From Maritalea sp051251695 (GTDB lineage: Bacteria; Pseudomonadota; Alphaproteobacteria; Rhizobiales; Devosiaceae), in NCBI RefSeq assembly GCF_051251695.1, contig NZ_JBPOEU010000017.1, positions 1 to 64,000 of the forward strand: a DNA stretch of 64,000 nt, read 5' to 3'. Positions 7,265-16,032 of this stretch are shown here, piece after piece; position 1 is the first letter of the stretch; every line of letters starts with the position of its first letter. Both the position numbers and the translations under genes were made by a program. The notes beneath the pieces are model-generated. The model searched no databases and was not told the origin of the DNA. It saw only the letters and a list, made by a program, of their open reading frames with translations.

Positions 7265-8674
7265 TTAAGCCTTTATGTCGTCAGGATCTTTTTCTGTCTG
7301 TTGAGCAATCAAAGCTGTTTTAGAAACGTCGAGCGCGTCTGGCTTGGGTTCGCTATTATTGACCGGCGCTTCCCGGCTGGTCGTTGACTTACTCACCGCA
7401 CGTTGGGGCATTTTCCACTCGAAACTGTCCAACTTGCCGCTTAGCGGCGATGTTGGTTCCCATTCGTCAGAACTGATCCCGTCGCCTATCCAGCTATTAT
7501 CTGGGTGGGCTGTAATTGCCCGGCCAAGCCAAGCGCGTGCTTTGCCTTGATCGCCGGTTTGACCCTGCTCGATTTGAGCCATCAATGTACAAACCGATTG
7601 TGTGGGGTCTTTGTCGACGAAGGGTTGCAGTGCGGCGCGGGCTAAATCCCATTCATGGGCTTCTACTGCGGCGGTTGCGAGAACAACTTGTGCGTCCAGA
7701 TCGGTGCTGACTTCTGAGACTAAGCTTTTGGTGCGCTTAAGCCGTTCAACCGCAGACGCGCCGGGTTGGGCGTTTGCATAAAGCAAAGCAATATGTGGGT
7801 GCGGGTTGGCCCGCCAAACGCGGCGTAATAGGCCAGACGCTTTACGCACTTCGCCACGATTGATGTAAATACGCGCAGCGATTAGTGCGGCAGGCACAAA
7901 TTCGGGGATGCGTTTGAGCGCTTCCGTCGCGAATTGGATCGCTTTATCCGGGTCGCTGTCTTCGGTCTGTTTGGCGATTGCGGTGCGCAACACGCCATCC
8001 ATCCGTTTTGTTTTGGCCTTATCTGCCCGAGAAGTGGGCATATTGGCAAGATGTTCAAGCGCTTCTTCAAACCGGTCGTTTTTGGTCAAATCATCGAAAA
8101 CGGCCTGACTGGCCCATTCAAGTTTTGGGGCAAGGGTGACGGCCTTTTGCGCAAATTTTAGGGCGGCATCGGTGCGGTTTTGGCGGGTGGCTTGTTCATA
8201 AAGCCCGGAAAGTGCGGCAATAGCGGTATCTGGGTTGGCGATCATTTCGCGATATTGTTCGCGCGCATCACTCCAATTACCCAGATCAACACTGGCTTGG
8301 GCTTCTAGCAACTGCGCGGCGCTGTTGCCACCAAGTTTTACACGAGCTTCACGGGCCAATTGTTTCGCCCGAGCTGGATCGCCAGTTTGTAGGGCGATAA
8401 TGGCGTTTGAGAGCGCATCAACACCCCGGTTTTGCTTTCGTTTGGCCGCGACGCGGGAAAAGAGCGCAGGGATGCCAAAAATCCGGCGCAAAATTGCCCA
8501 GACGAAAATGGTCACCAGCACAAGCACAACGAGGCCGAAAATGGTAAGGCCAAGGCCGGGTTGCATCTGATAGCCAAAAGCTTCAATCGTTACGTTGCCC
8601 GGCAGGCTAATAATCCAACTTGCGCCAAGCGCGATGGCTAAAGAAATTGCAACAACGAGCAGCATGCGGATCAT
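7265..8674 (-). CDS. hemY: HemY-family tetratricopeptide membrane protein
   Basis: A 469-residue inner-membrane protein: two N-terminal transmembrane helices (residues about 4-24 and 43-64), the HemY_N domain, then helical TPR-type repeats to about residue 390 and a polar, disordered C-terminus. HemY proteins of this type always sit beside hemC/hemD in proteobacteria; they are not enzymes of the protoporphyrinogen oxidase kind, and the biochemical role is unsettled. Its ATG overlaps the Mic60 stop by four bases, indicating translational coupling in a hemC-hemD-Mic60-hemY operon. Confidence 0.85.
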   Translation of the reverse strand: MIRMLLVVAISLAIALGASWIISLPGNVTIEAFGYQMQPGLGLTIFGLVVLVLVTIFVWAILRRIFGIPALFSRVAAKRKQNRGVDALSNAIIALQTGDPARAKQLAREARVKLGGNSAAQLLEAQASVDLGNWSDAREQYREMIANPDTAIAALSGLYEQATRQNRTDAALKFAQKAVTLAPKLEWASQAVFDDLTKNDRFEEALEHLANMPTSRADKAKTKRMDGVLRTAIAKQTEDSDPDKAIQFATEALKRIPEFVPAALIAARIYINRGEVRKASGLLRRVWRANPHPHIALLYANAQPGASAVERLKRTKSLVSEVSTDLDAQVVLATAAVEAHEWDLARAALQPFVDKDPTQSVCTLMAQIEQGQTGDQGKARAWLGRAITAHPDNSWIGDGISSDEWEPTSPLSGKLDSFEWKMPQRAVSKSTTSREAPVNNSEPKPDALDVSKTALIAQQTEKDPDDIKA

Positions 8675-10026
8675 TGATTTGTTCCTTGAGGTGAAGTTGC
8701 CAATTCTAGCGCCATGCGCTGTGCCTCAGAGAATAACTGATGGGCGCTGAATGTTGCGTTAAGCTTTTCCCCAAAATCACCAGCGAGGGCTTTCATGTTC
8801 TGTGGCAGTTGCTCGAACGTAGACTTGGCGGCTGAAAGGTCTTCTGCCTCAAGCGCTGCTTCGATGCGGGCGACTAAAGCTAACGGGTTATCCCCTGATT
8901 GATCAAGCGGACGTAAGCCAATTGCAGATTTTGCTTGGGCGGCCAACTTGTCATACCATGCTGCATCAGCAGGCAGGTCGGCGCTGTCTTTAACGAATAA
9001 TGGGATCTGTTGAGCAAATGTCGCGCTTAGCTCACTTAAGGTGCTGACGCCGGTCGCCGCGTTTGACAGCGCTTGTTCTGATGGTTCCAAATCAGGCAAA
9101 ATCTCAATCGCGCCTGAAAGATAACTAGCATAAGGGGTTCCAGAATGTATGGCGCTGTCCCACGCATTTAGAATAAGGGGCAAATTGGCTGTCGCAGGTT
9201 GCTCAATAATTGCGGGTTCTTCTTCAACCTTGGCCGACAGTGTGGCGAGAGATTGGACTAAGGTTTCAGTCTCAGATTTTAGCGCTTTGATGGCGTCCGA
9301 ATTTACGTTTTGTCCCCGCGCGATCGAAGCGATTTGGGCGATCGTTTGTTCAAGTCGTTCGTTTTGCAGCAATCCTTGTTCAACGGCGGTTGAATTGTCC
9401 GGAGACAGTTCAATGATTGAGGATTTCAGCGCGGCAAGTTCAGTTTTCAAGTTTTCCAAATCGGGCGAAATGTCGATTGAAGCACTATTGTCGTTTAGGC
9501 CTGCAATCGTGGTTTCAAGCGCCAATAGCTGATCGTCTAGTTCAGCTTGGGCCGCGGTGAAATCTTCAAATTGTTCTGCGCTTACCAGACCATCAAGATC
9601 TTGTTTTTGTGCAAACTTTGAAGTGTCGATAGCGGGCGCGTTCTCCAAATCGAAAATGCGCTTTTGCAATGTTTCCACGGCGGCTGAAAGTTCAGAGCGG
9701 GAGGCTGATTTTTCAAACGGCACGATATTGTTGTAGGCCATGAAGCCGATGGTTCCGGCACCCAATGTTGCGCCCAATAATGTGGCGATGACAATGGTGC
9801 CAATGTTTGAGCTTCGCTTTGCTTCAACTTTTGAAGTTGAAGAGGCGGAGCGCGGAGGTGATGTTGGTTTTGATGCGCTGGATGGTTTTGGCGACGAAGG
9901 GTTTGCGCCAACAGATGCAGATGCTGGTGCAACTGGCTTAGCGCCAGGTTTTACCGTTGGCTTTTCAGCAGGCTTTGCATCAATAATTGGAGGCTTTACG
10001 GGCCCTTTTTTGTCATCGTCAGCCAT
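8671..10026 (-). CDS. Mic60/mitofilin-like inner-membrane protein
   Basis: A 451-residue protein: a cytoplasmic Pro/Ala/Lys/Ser-rich segment, one transmembrane helix (IGTIVIATLLGATLGAGTIG, about residues 76-95), a long helical coiled-coil region, and a C-terminal mitofilin-signature region (AWYDKLAAQAKSAIGLRPLD onward). Alphaproteobacterial homologues encoded between hemD and hemY are ancestors of mitochondrial Mic60 and shape intracytoplasmic or envelope membranes. The ATG at 10026 has AGGAA upstream; the longer start at 10050 lacks one. It overlaps hemY by four bases and follows hemD by 52. Confidence 0.8.
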   Translation of the reverse strand: MADDDKKGPVKPPIIDAKPAEKPTVKPGAKPVAPASASVGANPSSPKPSSASKPTSPPRSASSTSKVEAKRSSNIGTIVIATLLGATLGAGTIGFMAYNNIVPFEKSASRSELSAAVETLQKRIFDLENAPAIDTSKFAQKQDLDGLVSAEQFEDFTAAQAELDDQLLALETTIAGLNDNSASIDISPDLENLKTELAALKSSIIELSPDNSTAVEQGLLQNERLEQTIAQIASIARGQNVNSDAIKALKSETETLVQSLATLSAKVEEEPAIIEQPATANLPLILNAWDSAIHSGTPYASYLSGAIEILPDLEPSEQALSNAATGVSTLSELSATFAQQIPLFVKDSADLPADAAWYDKLAAQAKSAIGLRPLDQSGDNPLALVARIEAALEAEDLSAAKSTFEQLPQNMKALAGDFGEKLNATFSAHQLFSEAQRMALELATSPQGTNQ

Positions 10027-10078
10027 AGATCTAATTCCTTGTGCCGCCAAAACGGGAACATACTTGATTTAAGCTTTG

Positions 10079-10810
10079 TTATGCCGATTTGCTAGCAGAC
10101 AGTTTATCAATTTGCGCAAAAAGTGCATTTTGGTTGGGTTCGTCTGCAACCACCCCATTTTGTGCCCCAGATGTTTTAAGATTATGCCAAATTGATGGCG
10201 ATAAGCAGATAAATGTAAAGTCGGAAATTTTAAGGTCATTTTGCGTGCATAGATGGACAAAGTGTTGGGCCGCGCGTTGCGAATAAAGCAGTATCGCATC
10301 AATTTTGTTGGCTTTTAGTTTGTTGATCACTGGATTTGGCAAAGTTTTTGTTGGCATCATCTCGTAAACCGGGGCCAATTCCAACGCGACTTCAGTGTCG
10401 CGAAATGCATCCTCGATATCGGATTTTCGATCAATGGCGCACGGATAGAAATAGGGGCCAACCAAGCTCATTTTCTTGATCGTTGCGATCAAATCCTGCG
10501 CGTTGCCTTTGGCGTTTATGACATTGTGAAAACCGTTATTTTCCGCGACTTGCGCAGTTGTGTCGCCAACTGTGAAGCAGGGCAGCAATTGATGGCCGAT
10601 TTCTAAGTCTGCTGATAGCACTGCTTTAACGGCATTGGCGGAGGTGAATATTGTCGCCACGATGTGGCGAGGGGACGGCAAATCAAAAGGTAATATTCGT
10701 TTGGAAAAAAGCGGCGCGGCCATTGGTGTGTGTCCCAACCCTAATAGGCTTGCGACGGTTTTTTGGCCGTCGGGGAAGGGTCTTGTCACCAATAGGGTTT
10801 TGCCGCTCAT
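10079..10810 (-). CDS. hemD: Uroporphyrinogen-III synthase
   Basis: A 243-residue cytosolic enzyme that cyclises hydroxymethylbilane to uroporphyrinogen III, inverting ring D. Two alternating alpha/beta domains are visible: the start LLVTRPFPDGQ is the usual N-terminal motif (RPxxxxxxT type), ATIFTSANAVKAV is the conserved TSxNAV motif, and ILLYSQRAAQHF is its second-domain counterpart. Sequence divergence is high in this family, so the call rests on these motifs and on overlap with hemC (the ATG shares a base with the hemC stop). Confidence 0.9.
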   Translation of the reverse strand: MSGKTLLVTRPFPDGQKTVASLLGLGHTPMAAPLFSKRILPFDLPSPRHIVATIFTSANAVKAVLSADLEIGHQLLPCFTVGDTTAQVAENNGFHNVINAKGNAQDLIATIKKMSLVGPYFYPCAIDRKSDIEDAFRDTEVALELAPVYEMMPTKTLPNPVINKLKANKIDAILLYSQRAAQHFVHLCTQNDLKISDFTFICLSPSIWHNLKTSGAQNGVVADEPNQNALFAQIDKLSASKSA

Positions 10811-11799
10811 TATCTCACCTCGAAACTTTCAAAGAACTGCTCGCCTGCTTGTTTTCGCAAAATTTGTGACAGATGCTGACCTATTTGTTCGCAATCTGCA
10901 ACATGGCCGGTGACTTCGCCTTCAAATGCGGCCTGGCCATCAAGGGATAATACCTGCCCGCTGAGCTTTAAGTCATTGCCATTGATTTCAGTAAACGCGC
11001 CAATTGGCGTGCGGCAAGAGCCGTCTAGTCCATGTAAATAGTGGCGCTCGGCTACAAGGGAAGCAGCGGTTGGCGCATGATTGAGTGGGGCGATAAGTTC
11101 GCGGGTGCGTTCGTCATTTTCTCGCGCTTCAATGCCGATGGCCCCTTGGGCGGGGGCGGGCATCAAAATGTTGGGGTCGATTAATTGCTTTGCAACGTGG
11201 GATTGGTCCAGTCTTAATAATCCTGCATATGCCAACAAGGTTGCATCAGCGACATTGTTTTCCAGCTTTGCCATGCGGGTTTGCACGTTGCCGCGAAATT
11301 CAACAATTTTAAGGTCTGGGCGCAGGCGGCGCATTTGTGCCGCGCGTCGGAGCGAAGACGTGCCGAATTGCGCACCCTGGGGAAGTTCTTCAACAGATCG
11401 ATGGTGAAGTGAAACAAAGGCGTCTCGGATGTCTTCGCGTTCCAAAAAGGCGTAAAGCCCTAAGCCTTTGGGTAATTGGGTGGCGACGTCTTTTGACGAA
11501 TGCACGCCGATGTCTACACGTCCCTCAAGTAGCGCAATTTCTATTTCCTTGGTGAACAAGCCTTTGCCGCCTACTTCGGACAATGGCCGGTCTTGAATGA
11601 TGTCGCCTGAGGTTTTGATCACTTCAATATGAATGTCTTCAACAGGTACATTGTGGAATGTTGCGAGCCTAGAGCGCACCAATTTGGCTTGGTACAATGC
11701 CAACAACGAACCACGGGTTCCGATGCGCAAAAATGATTGTTTTTGTTGATTTGTTTGCAATGGGCTTTCCACTTGATGTAGGCAATAGCAACTTTTCAC
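10810..11799 (-). CDS. hemC: Hydroxymethylbilane synthase (porphobilinogen deaminase)
   Basis: A 329-residue enzyme that polymerises four porphobilinogen units on a dipyrromethane cofactor. Motifs: RIGTRGSLLALYQA at the N-terminus, the VHSSKDVATQLP loop, TSSLRRAAQMRRLRPD for substrate phosphates, and LDGSCRTPIGAF with the cofactor-binding cysteine. The start is a GTG at 11799 or an in-frame GTG at 11772; the latter gives a more usual N-terminus. First gene of the haem operon, divergent from tsaD over 25 to 52 bases, so the two promoters must overlap each other or the coding ends. Confidence 0.95.
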   Translation of the reverse strand: MKSCYCLHQVESPLQTNQQKQSFLRIGTRGSLLALYQAKLVRSRLATFHNVPVEDIHIEVIKTSGDIIQDRPLSEVGGKGLFTKEIEIALLEGRVDIGVHSSKDVATQLPKGLGLYAFLEREDIRDAFVSLHHRSVEELPQGAQFGTSSLRRAAQMRRLRPDLKIVEFRGNVQTRMAKLENNVADATLLAYAGLLRLDQSHVAKQLIDPNILMPAPAQGAIGIEARENDERTRELIAPLNHAPTAASLVAERHYLHGLDGSCRTPIGAFTEINGNDLKLSGQVLSLDGQAAFEGEVTGHVADCEQIGQHLSQILRKQAGEQFFESFEVR

Positions 11800-11824
11800 T
11801 ATTGGGCTTATCTAATCACAACCT

Positions 11825-12931
11825 ATGTCGCAAGCACACACAATGATTAATGGCACAACGATTGTTGGTACAACGATTTTGGGCATTGAAACCAGCTGCG
11901 ATGAAACCGCAGCTTCCATTGTTGTGCGCCATCAAGATGGGCGCGGACAAATCATATCTAACGTTGTGCGTACGCAGCTTGATGAACATAAAGCATTTGG
12001 TGGTGTGGTACCTGAAATTGCCGCGCGTTCCCATGTGCAATGGCTGGATCACATCGTCGCACAGGCGCTGGAAGAAGCAAATATTGGATATGCTGATTTG
12101 GATGGGGTTGCCGCAACCGCCGGTCCGGGACTGATTGGCGGGGTGTTGGTTGGTTTGACCACGGCGAAAGCGATTGCCAAGGCGGCTGGAAAACCTCTGA
12201 TCGCAGTCAATCATCTTGAGGGGCACGCGCTGACGGCCCGATTGACCGACAATATTGCCTTTCCTTTTTTGCTGCTGCTGGTTTCGGGTGGGCACAGTCA
12301 ATTTGTTTTGGTGCGCGGTGTTGGTGACTATGAGCGCTGGGGCACGACTATTGACGATGCGCTGGGCGAGGCGTTTGATAAGGTCGCTAAAATGCTCAAT
12401 TTGGGTTTCCCCGGTGGGCCGAAGGTTGAAGAATGGGCGCTGAAAGGCGATGCGACGCGGTTTAAGTTTCCGCGACCTTTGCTCAGAGAAAAGCGGCTCG
12501 ATTTTTCATTTTCAGGTTTAAAAACGGCGGTGCGTTTGGCGGCGGAAGCGGCGGCACCTTTGTCGGATCAGGATGTGGCGGATATTTGCGCAAGCTTTCA
12601 GGCGACCATTGTGGCGGTGCTTGAAAAACGTTGTGACCAAGCGCTGGAGCGATTTGCAACTGAATTGCCCAACACGCCAATTCGCTTGGTGGTCGCTGGC
12701 GGGGTAGCAGCAAACAAGCAAATTGGCGCTGCACTGCAACATGTGGCAGAAAATAATGATGCTGAATTGATTGTGCCACCGCTAAATCTATGTACCGATA
12801 ATGGCGCGATGATTGCTTGGGCGGGAGCTGAACGGCTTGTGCTTGGGCAAGTGAACAGTTCAAACTTTGCGGCGCGGCCACGATGGCCGCTGGATTCTGA
12901 GGACATGAAGATGGACTATATTCATGACTGA
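11825..12931 (+). CDS. tsaD: tRNA N6-adenosine threonylcarbamoyltransferase
   Basis: A 368-residue ASKHA-fold enzyme that installs threonylcarbamoyl on A37 of ANN-decoding tRNAs together with TsaB/TsaE. The start ILGIETSCDETAAS, the metal-binding HxxxH in VNHLEGHALTAR (His130 and His134), LVSGGHSQFV, and the GGVAANK segment are all diagnostic. Length is typical. Its last eight bases overlap gpsA, suggesting coupling. It is divergent from hemC. Confidence 0.95.
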   Translation: MSQAHTMINGTTIVGTTILGIETSCDETAASIVVRHQDGRGQIISNVVRTQLDEHKAFGGVVPEIAARSHVQWLDHIVAQALEEANIGYADLDGVAATAGPGLIGGVLVGLTTAKAIAKAAGKPLIAVNHLEGHALTARLTDNIAFPFLLLLVSGGHSQFVLVRGVGDYERWGTTIDDALGEAFDKVAKMLNLGFPGGPKVEEWALKGDATRFKFPRPLLREKRLDFSFSGLKTAVRLAAEAAAPLSDQDVADICASFQATIVAVLEKRCDQALERFATELPNTPIRLVVAGGVAANKQIGAALQHVAENNDAELIVPPLNLCTDNGAMIAWAGAERLVLGQVNSSNFAARPRWPLDSEDMKMDYIHD

Positions 12932-13919
12932 AGCTGAACAAATATTCGTTGTTGGTGCCGGGGCTTGGGGCGTTGCACTGGCCCATGCCACGGCTTTGAG
13001 CGGTTCCGATGTATGCCTTTGTGGTCGAGATCAAACTGTCGTTGATATGATCAACCAGCACCACACCAACCCACAATATCCTGCCGTCGCTAAGGTCGAT
13101 AACAAAGTCTCGGCCCAAGTTGGCTATGAAGGCATTGCGGCTGCAAAAACCATCTTGGTGGTGGTGCCGGCCCAAGCCACGCGGCAAGCGCTTTTGGATA
13201 TTGGCGTTAAAAACCTAGCGGGTAAAAATCTTGTTCTATGCGCTAAGGGGTTGGAGCAAGGCACGTTAAAACGGCAAAGTGAAATTGTGCGTGAAATCAC
13301 GCCTGACGCTGTGGCTTACGCGCTTTCGGGGCCAAGCTTTGCCATCGATGTGGCGCAGTCTAAACCAACGGCGGTTACTCTTGCCGGGCCAGATATCGAA
13401 CAAGCCCGTGCGATTGTGGACGTGTTGGCCGGACCAACATTTCGTCCCTATTCCAGCGACGATTTAGTTGGCGTTGAATTGGCGGGTGCATTGAAGAACA
13501 TTTACGCGCTTGGTGCAGGTGCGGTTGAAGGTGCAGGACTAGGCTTTTCGGCCCGGTCGTCACTGATTGCCCGGGGTTTTGCTGAAATGGGGCGACTTGT
13601 TGAGGCGCTTGGTGGATCACCCGCCACGTTAAACGGGTTGGCCGGATTGGGCGATCTCACCATGAGTTGCACAGCGCGGGAAAGCCGCAATTACGAGTTT
13701 GGGTTTCGCTTGGGTGCAGGTGAAAGCGTACAAGAAATTTTGGATAGTGGCGCAAAACTCGCTGAAGGTGTTTTTTCAGCGCCGGTTGGGTTTAAGCTTG
13801 CCCAGCAAAACAGTGTTGATGTGCCGATCGTTGGCGCGGTAAATGCATTGCTTGTTGGTAAAGTGACGATTGATGTGTTGGTGGCCAATTTAATGGCCCG
13901 ACCATTGCGTTCTGAATAG
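12924..13919 (+). CDS. gpsA: Glycerol-3-phosphate dehydrogenase (NAD(P)+)
   Basis: A 331-residue cytosolic enzyme reducing dihydroxyacetone phosphate to sn-glycerol-3-phosphate for phospholipid synthesis. The Rossmann motif VVGAGAWGVALA is at residues about 9-20; ALSGPSFAIDVA and the catalytic-lysine segment VGVELAGALKNIYALGAG follow, with GLGDLTMSCTA downstream. The gene overlaps tsaD by eight bases, a frequent alphaproteobacterial arrangement. Confidence 0.95.
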   Translation: MTEAEQIFVVGAGAWGVALAHATALSGSDVCLCGRDQTVVDMINQHHTNPQYPAVAKVDNKVSAQVGYEGIAAAKTILVVVPAQATRQALLDIGVKNLAGKNLVLCAKGLEQGTLKRQSEIVREITPDAVAYALSGPSFAIDVAQSKPTAVTLAGPDIEQARAIVDVLAGPTFRPYSSDDLVGVELAGALKNIYALGAGAVEGAGLGFSARSSLIARGFAEMGRLVEALGGSPATLNGLAGLGDLTMSCTARESRNYEFGFRLGAGESVQEILDSGAKLAEGVFSAPVGFKLAQQNSVDVPIVGAVNALLVGKVTIDVLVANLMARPLRSE

Positions 13920-14026
13920 AGTTTTGCCGCTGAATTGGGTACAATTGATTGTCATTCGCCCTTGTACATTTGAGCGTGAACTGGAATATTCTGGCGACAG
14001 TTAATTCACACCAAAGAGGCACCAGC

Positions 14027-14323
14027 TTGTATTTTGTTATTTCAGGGCGCGATCAGCCCGACGCATTGGAAAAGCGCAAAGCAACGCGCGCGGCGCATTT
14101 GTCCTATTGGGGCGATTTGGGCGCGGATTTTAAGCTTGCAGGGCCGTATCTAGACGAAGATGGCAATCCTTCTGGTAGCCTGATTATCATCAAGGCACCG
14201 ACTTTGTTGGCTGCCCGCACTTATGCGGAAGCTGACCCGTATGTCACCCAGGGTGTGTTTGAATCTGTTGGGGTAACTCAATGGATGTGGGCGGTAAATG
14301 CGCCAGCGGAGGACACTGAATAA
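14027..14323 (+). CDS. YciI-family protein
   Basis: A 98-residue YCII-domain protein (dimeric alpha/beta barrel, ferredoxin-like). Signs are the N-terminal strand YFVISGRDQPDALEKR, the conserved RAAHLSYW with its His, the LAGPYLDEDGNPSGSLII block and ADPYVTQGVF near the C-terminus. The start is called at TTG 14027, because AGAGG lies seven bases upstream and the length then matches the family; the longer frame from 13949 adds 26 residues outside the domain. YciI proteins have a His-Asp dyad but usually unknown activity. Its stop TAA shares one base with the next ATG. Confidence 0.8.
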   Translation: MYFVISGRDQPDALEKRKATRAAHLSYWGDLGADFKLAGPYLDEDGNPSGSLIIIKAPTLLAARTYAEADPYVTQGVFESVGVTQWMWAVNAPAEDTE

Positions 14324-14739
14324 TGGCATATTGGCTATTTAAGAGCGAACCAAATAAATGGGGCTGGGACGATCAGGTCAAAAAGGGTGCGCCCGAAGAA
14401 TGGGATGGCGTTCGCAACTATCAAGCGCGTAACAATATGCGTGAAATGAAGGTTGGCGATCTTGGTTTTTTCTATCATTCAATTGATGAAAAGCGGATTG
14501 TTGGCATTGTACGGGTCGCAGTTGAGGCGCATCCGGATAGCACCATTGATGATGCGCGTTGGGAATGCGTTGATATTGAAGCGGTTAAACCGCTTGAAAC
14601 GCCGGTGACGCTTGAAGACGTAAAAGCGCATCCGGTGCTCTCAGAAATGGTGCTGGCAAACAATTCGCGGCTTTCCGTTCAGCCGCTTTCTGAAAAGGAA
14701 TGGCAGATTATTTGCAAGTTGGGCGGCGTTTCAGCATAA
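14323..14739 (+). CDS. EVE-domain protein
   Basis: A 138-residue protein made up entirely of an EVE domain, related to PUA/YTH folds. The family opening YWLFKSEPNKWGWDD, the WDGVRNYQARNNMREM aromatic cage region and GDLGFFYHS are clear. EVE domains bind modified bases in DNA or RNA; stand-alone alphaproteobacterial forms near YciI genes are common but lack assigned function. The ATG overlaps the YciI stop by one base, indicating a common transcript. Confidence 0.9.
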   Translation: MAYWLFKSEPNKWGWDDQVKKGAPEEWDGVRNYQARNNMREMKVGDLGFFYHSIDEKRIVGIVRVAVEAHPDSTIDDARWECVDIEAVKPLETPVTLEDVKAHPVLSEMVLANNSRLSVQPLSEKEWQIICKLGGVSA

Positions 14740-14801
14740 TTGGCTCTTGATCACTTTGCGTGATTGAGCAATTTGCAAACGCATGAGGGAGATTTGGGGA
14801 C

Positions 14802-15230
14802 ATGAACCACTTTGCAGATATTAACTGGCTTGCGGTGGTGCTGGCGGCAGTGGCCAGTATGGCATTGGGGATGGGCTGGTACACAATACTGGGCAATCAA
14901 TGGATGCGGGCTTTGGGTAAAACCAAAGAACAAATAATGCCAGAGGGCAAAGGCTCGCCAATGCCGTTTGTCGTGGCTGGAATTTGTCAGGTTGTGATGG
15001 CCTATTTTGTGTTGCTACTCACCCGGGCGATCATGGCGACAAGCGCAACCGACGTGCAAATGTTGGACGCTGTGATCGTTGCTGCGCATATGTGGGTGGG
15101 TTTCATCATGACGGGCATGATTTTGAACCACACTTATCAGGGGCAAAAGCTATCTCTCACCATTATTGACGGGGGATATTTGCTCGGGGTGATGATTATT
15201 CAAGGCGTTGTTATCGGCCTGTTGGCATAA
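14802..15230 (+). CDS. DUF1761 family membrane protein
   Basis: A 142-residue integral membrane protein with four hydrophobic helices. The first helix with GMGWYTILGNQWM, and later AHMWVGFIMTGMILNHTYQG, matches the DUF1761 pattern. Function unknown. A GAGGGAGA-type ribosome site precedes the ATG. It follows the EVE gene by about 60 bases and probably ends that transcript; a non-coding stretch with an FNR/FixK box follows. Confidence 0.75.
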   Translation: MNHFADINWLAVVLAAVASMALGMGWYTILGNQWMRALGKTKEQIMPEGKGSPMPFVVAGICQVVMAYFVLLLTRAIMATSATDVQMLDAVIVAAHMWVGFIMTGMILNHTYQGQKLSLTIIDGGYLLGVMIIQGVVIGLLA

Positions 15231-15305
15231 GTTCGATTTGAGTTGCGCCGAATATTGCAAATTTATTTGCGTTTTGTTCTGAACTATTCGGCGTCACTTT
15301 TCGTG

Positions 15306-15319
15306 TTGATCTGGATCAA
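15306..15319. promoter_or_regulatory. FNR/FixK-type anaerobox
   Basis: TTGAT-CTGG-ATCAA is a perfect match to the TTGAT-N4-ATCAA consensus of FNR, FixK and related CRP/FNR regulators. It lies about 200 bases upstream of the PAS gene in a 289-base non-coding stretch. An AT-rich -10-like hexamer (TTAATT, 15342-15347) is placed as for a class II FNR promoter with the box near -41. Confidence 0.7.
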
Positions 15320-15519
15320 TTTCCCTGCGGTCTTTTGCGCGTTAATTATCCAAATTTATATATATTTTATAATACCTTAGCGTAAATATCCGACAATATA
15401 TTTGGCGGCGATATCTCTTGTCTTGTTTTCAGTGTTTGTTAAGTGATGCGTCCCATACTTAATTGAAAAATACTGGCCATGATCCGGCAAATTATATTTT
15501 GGACATTGTGAGGCACTAA

Positions 15520-16032
15520 ATGTTTACCCCCGAGGGAAACTGTAGAACGTTCGACAAAGACCGCATTGTCGTTTCAAAAACCAATGTAAAAGGGCGTATC
15601 ACCTACGCAAACAAAGAGTTTTTGGAGTTGGCCGAGTTTACCGAAGATGAGGTGATCGGCCAGCCACATAGCATGATCCGCAGCAGCGCAATGCCGCGAT
15701 GTGTATTTAAGCTCTTGTGGGACAGATTGGAACAAAAGCGCGAGGTTTTCGCCTATGTGGTCAATAAGTCAAAATTCAATGACCATTATTGGGTTTTCGC
15801 CCATGTCACACCAAGCATGAATGCTGCTGGCGAGGTGACCTCTTATCATTCTAATCGTCGCGTTGCTTCCCCTGAAGCGCAGGCACAAATTTCTGAGCTA
15901 TATGGGAAATTGCTCGAGATCGAGCGCTCATCGGATAGCCGAAAAGTAGGCTTAGAGAATTCAACCGCAGCCCTTCATGAAATGCTGAATGAGAAAGGAA
16001 TGGACTATGATGAATTCATATTCACTCTCTAG
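15520..16032 (+). CDS. PAS-domain protein, Aer-type redox sensor half
   Basis: A 170-residue soluble protein with a single PAS domain resembling the FAD-binding PAS of the aerotaxis receptor Aer: GRITYANKEFLELAEFTEDE, GQPHSMIRSSAMP, and NDHYWVFAHVTP match conserved Aer positions. It ends in an acidic tail, YDEFIFTL, and has no membrane segment or signalling domain. The stop codon lies inside the next gene, an MCP with an Aer-like membrane hairpin, so the pair look like a two-chain Aer. The upstream FNR/FixK box suggests control by low oxygen. Flavin binding is inferred from similarity. Confidence 0.75.
   Translation: MFTPEGNCRTFDKDRIVVSKTNVKGRITYANKEFLELAEFTEDEVIGQPHSMIRSSAMPRCVFKLLWDRLEQKREVFAYVVNKSKFNDHYWVFAHVTPSMNAAGEVTSYHSNRRVASPEAQAQISELYGKLLEIERSSDSRKVGLENSTAALHEMLNEKGMDYDEFIFTL

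Noticed and set aside
8919..8940. TTGATCAA as an FNR box
   Set aside because: The four-base spacer is missing, and it lies inside the Mic60 coding region.
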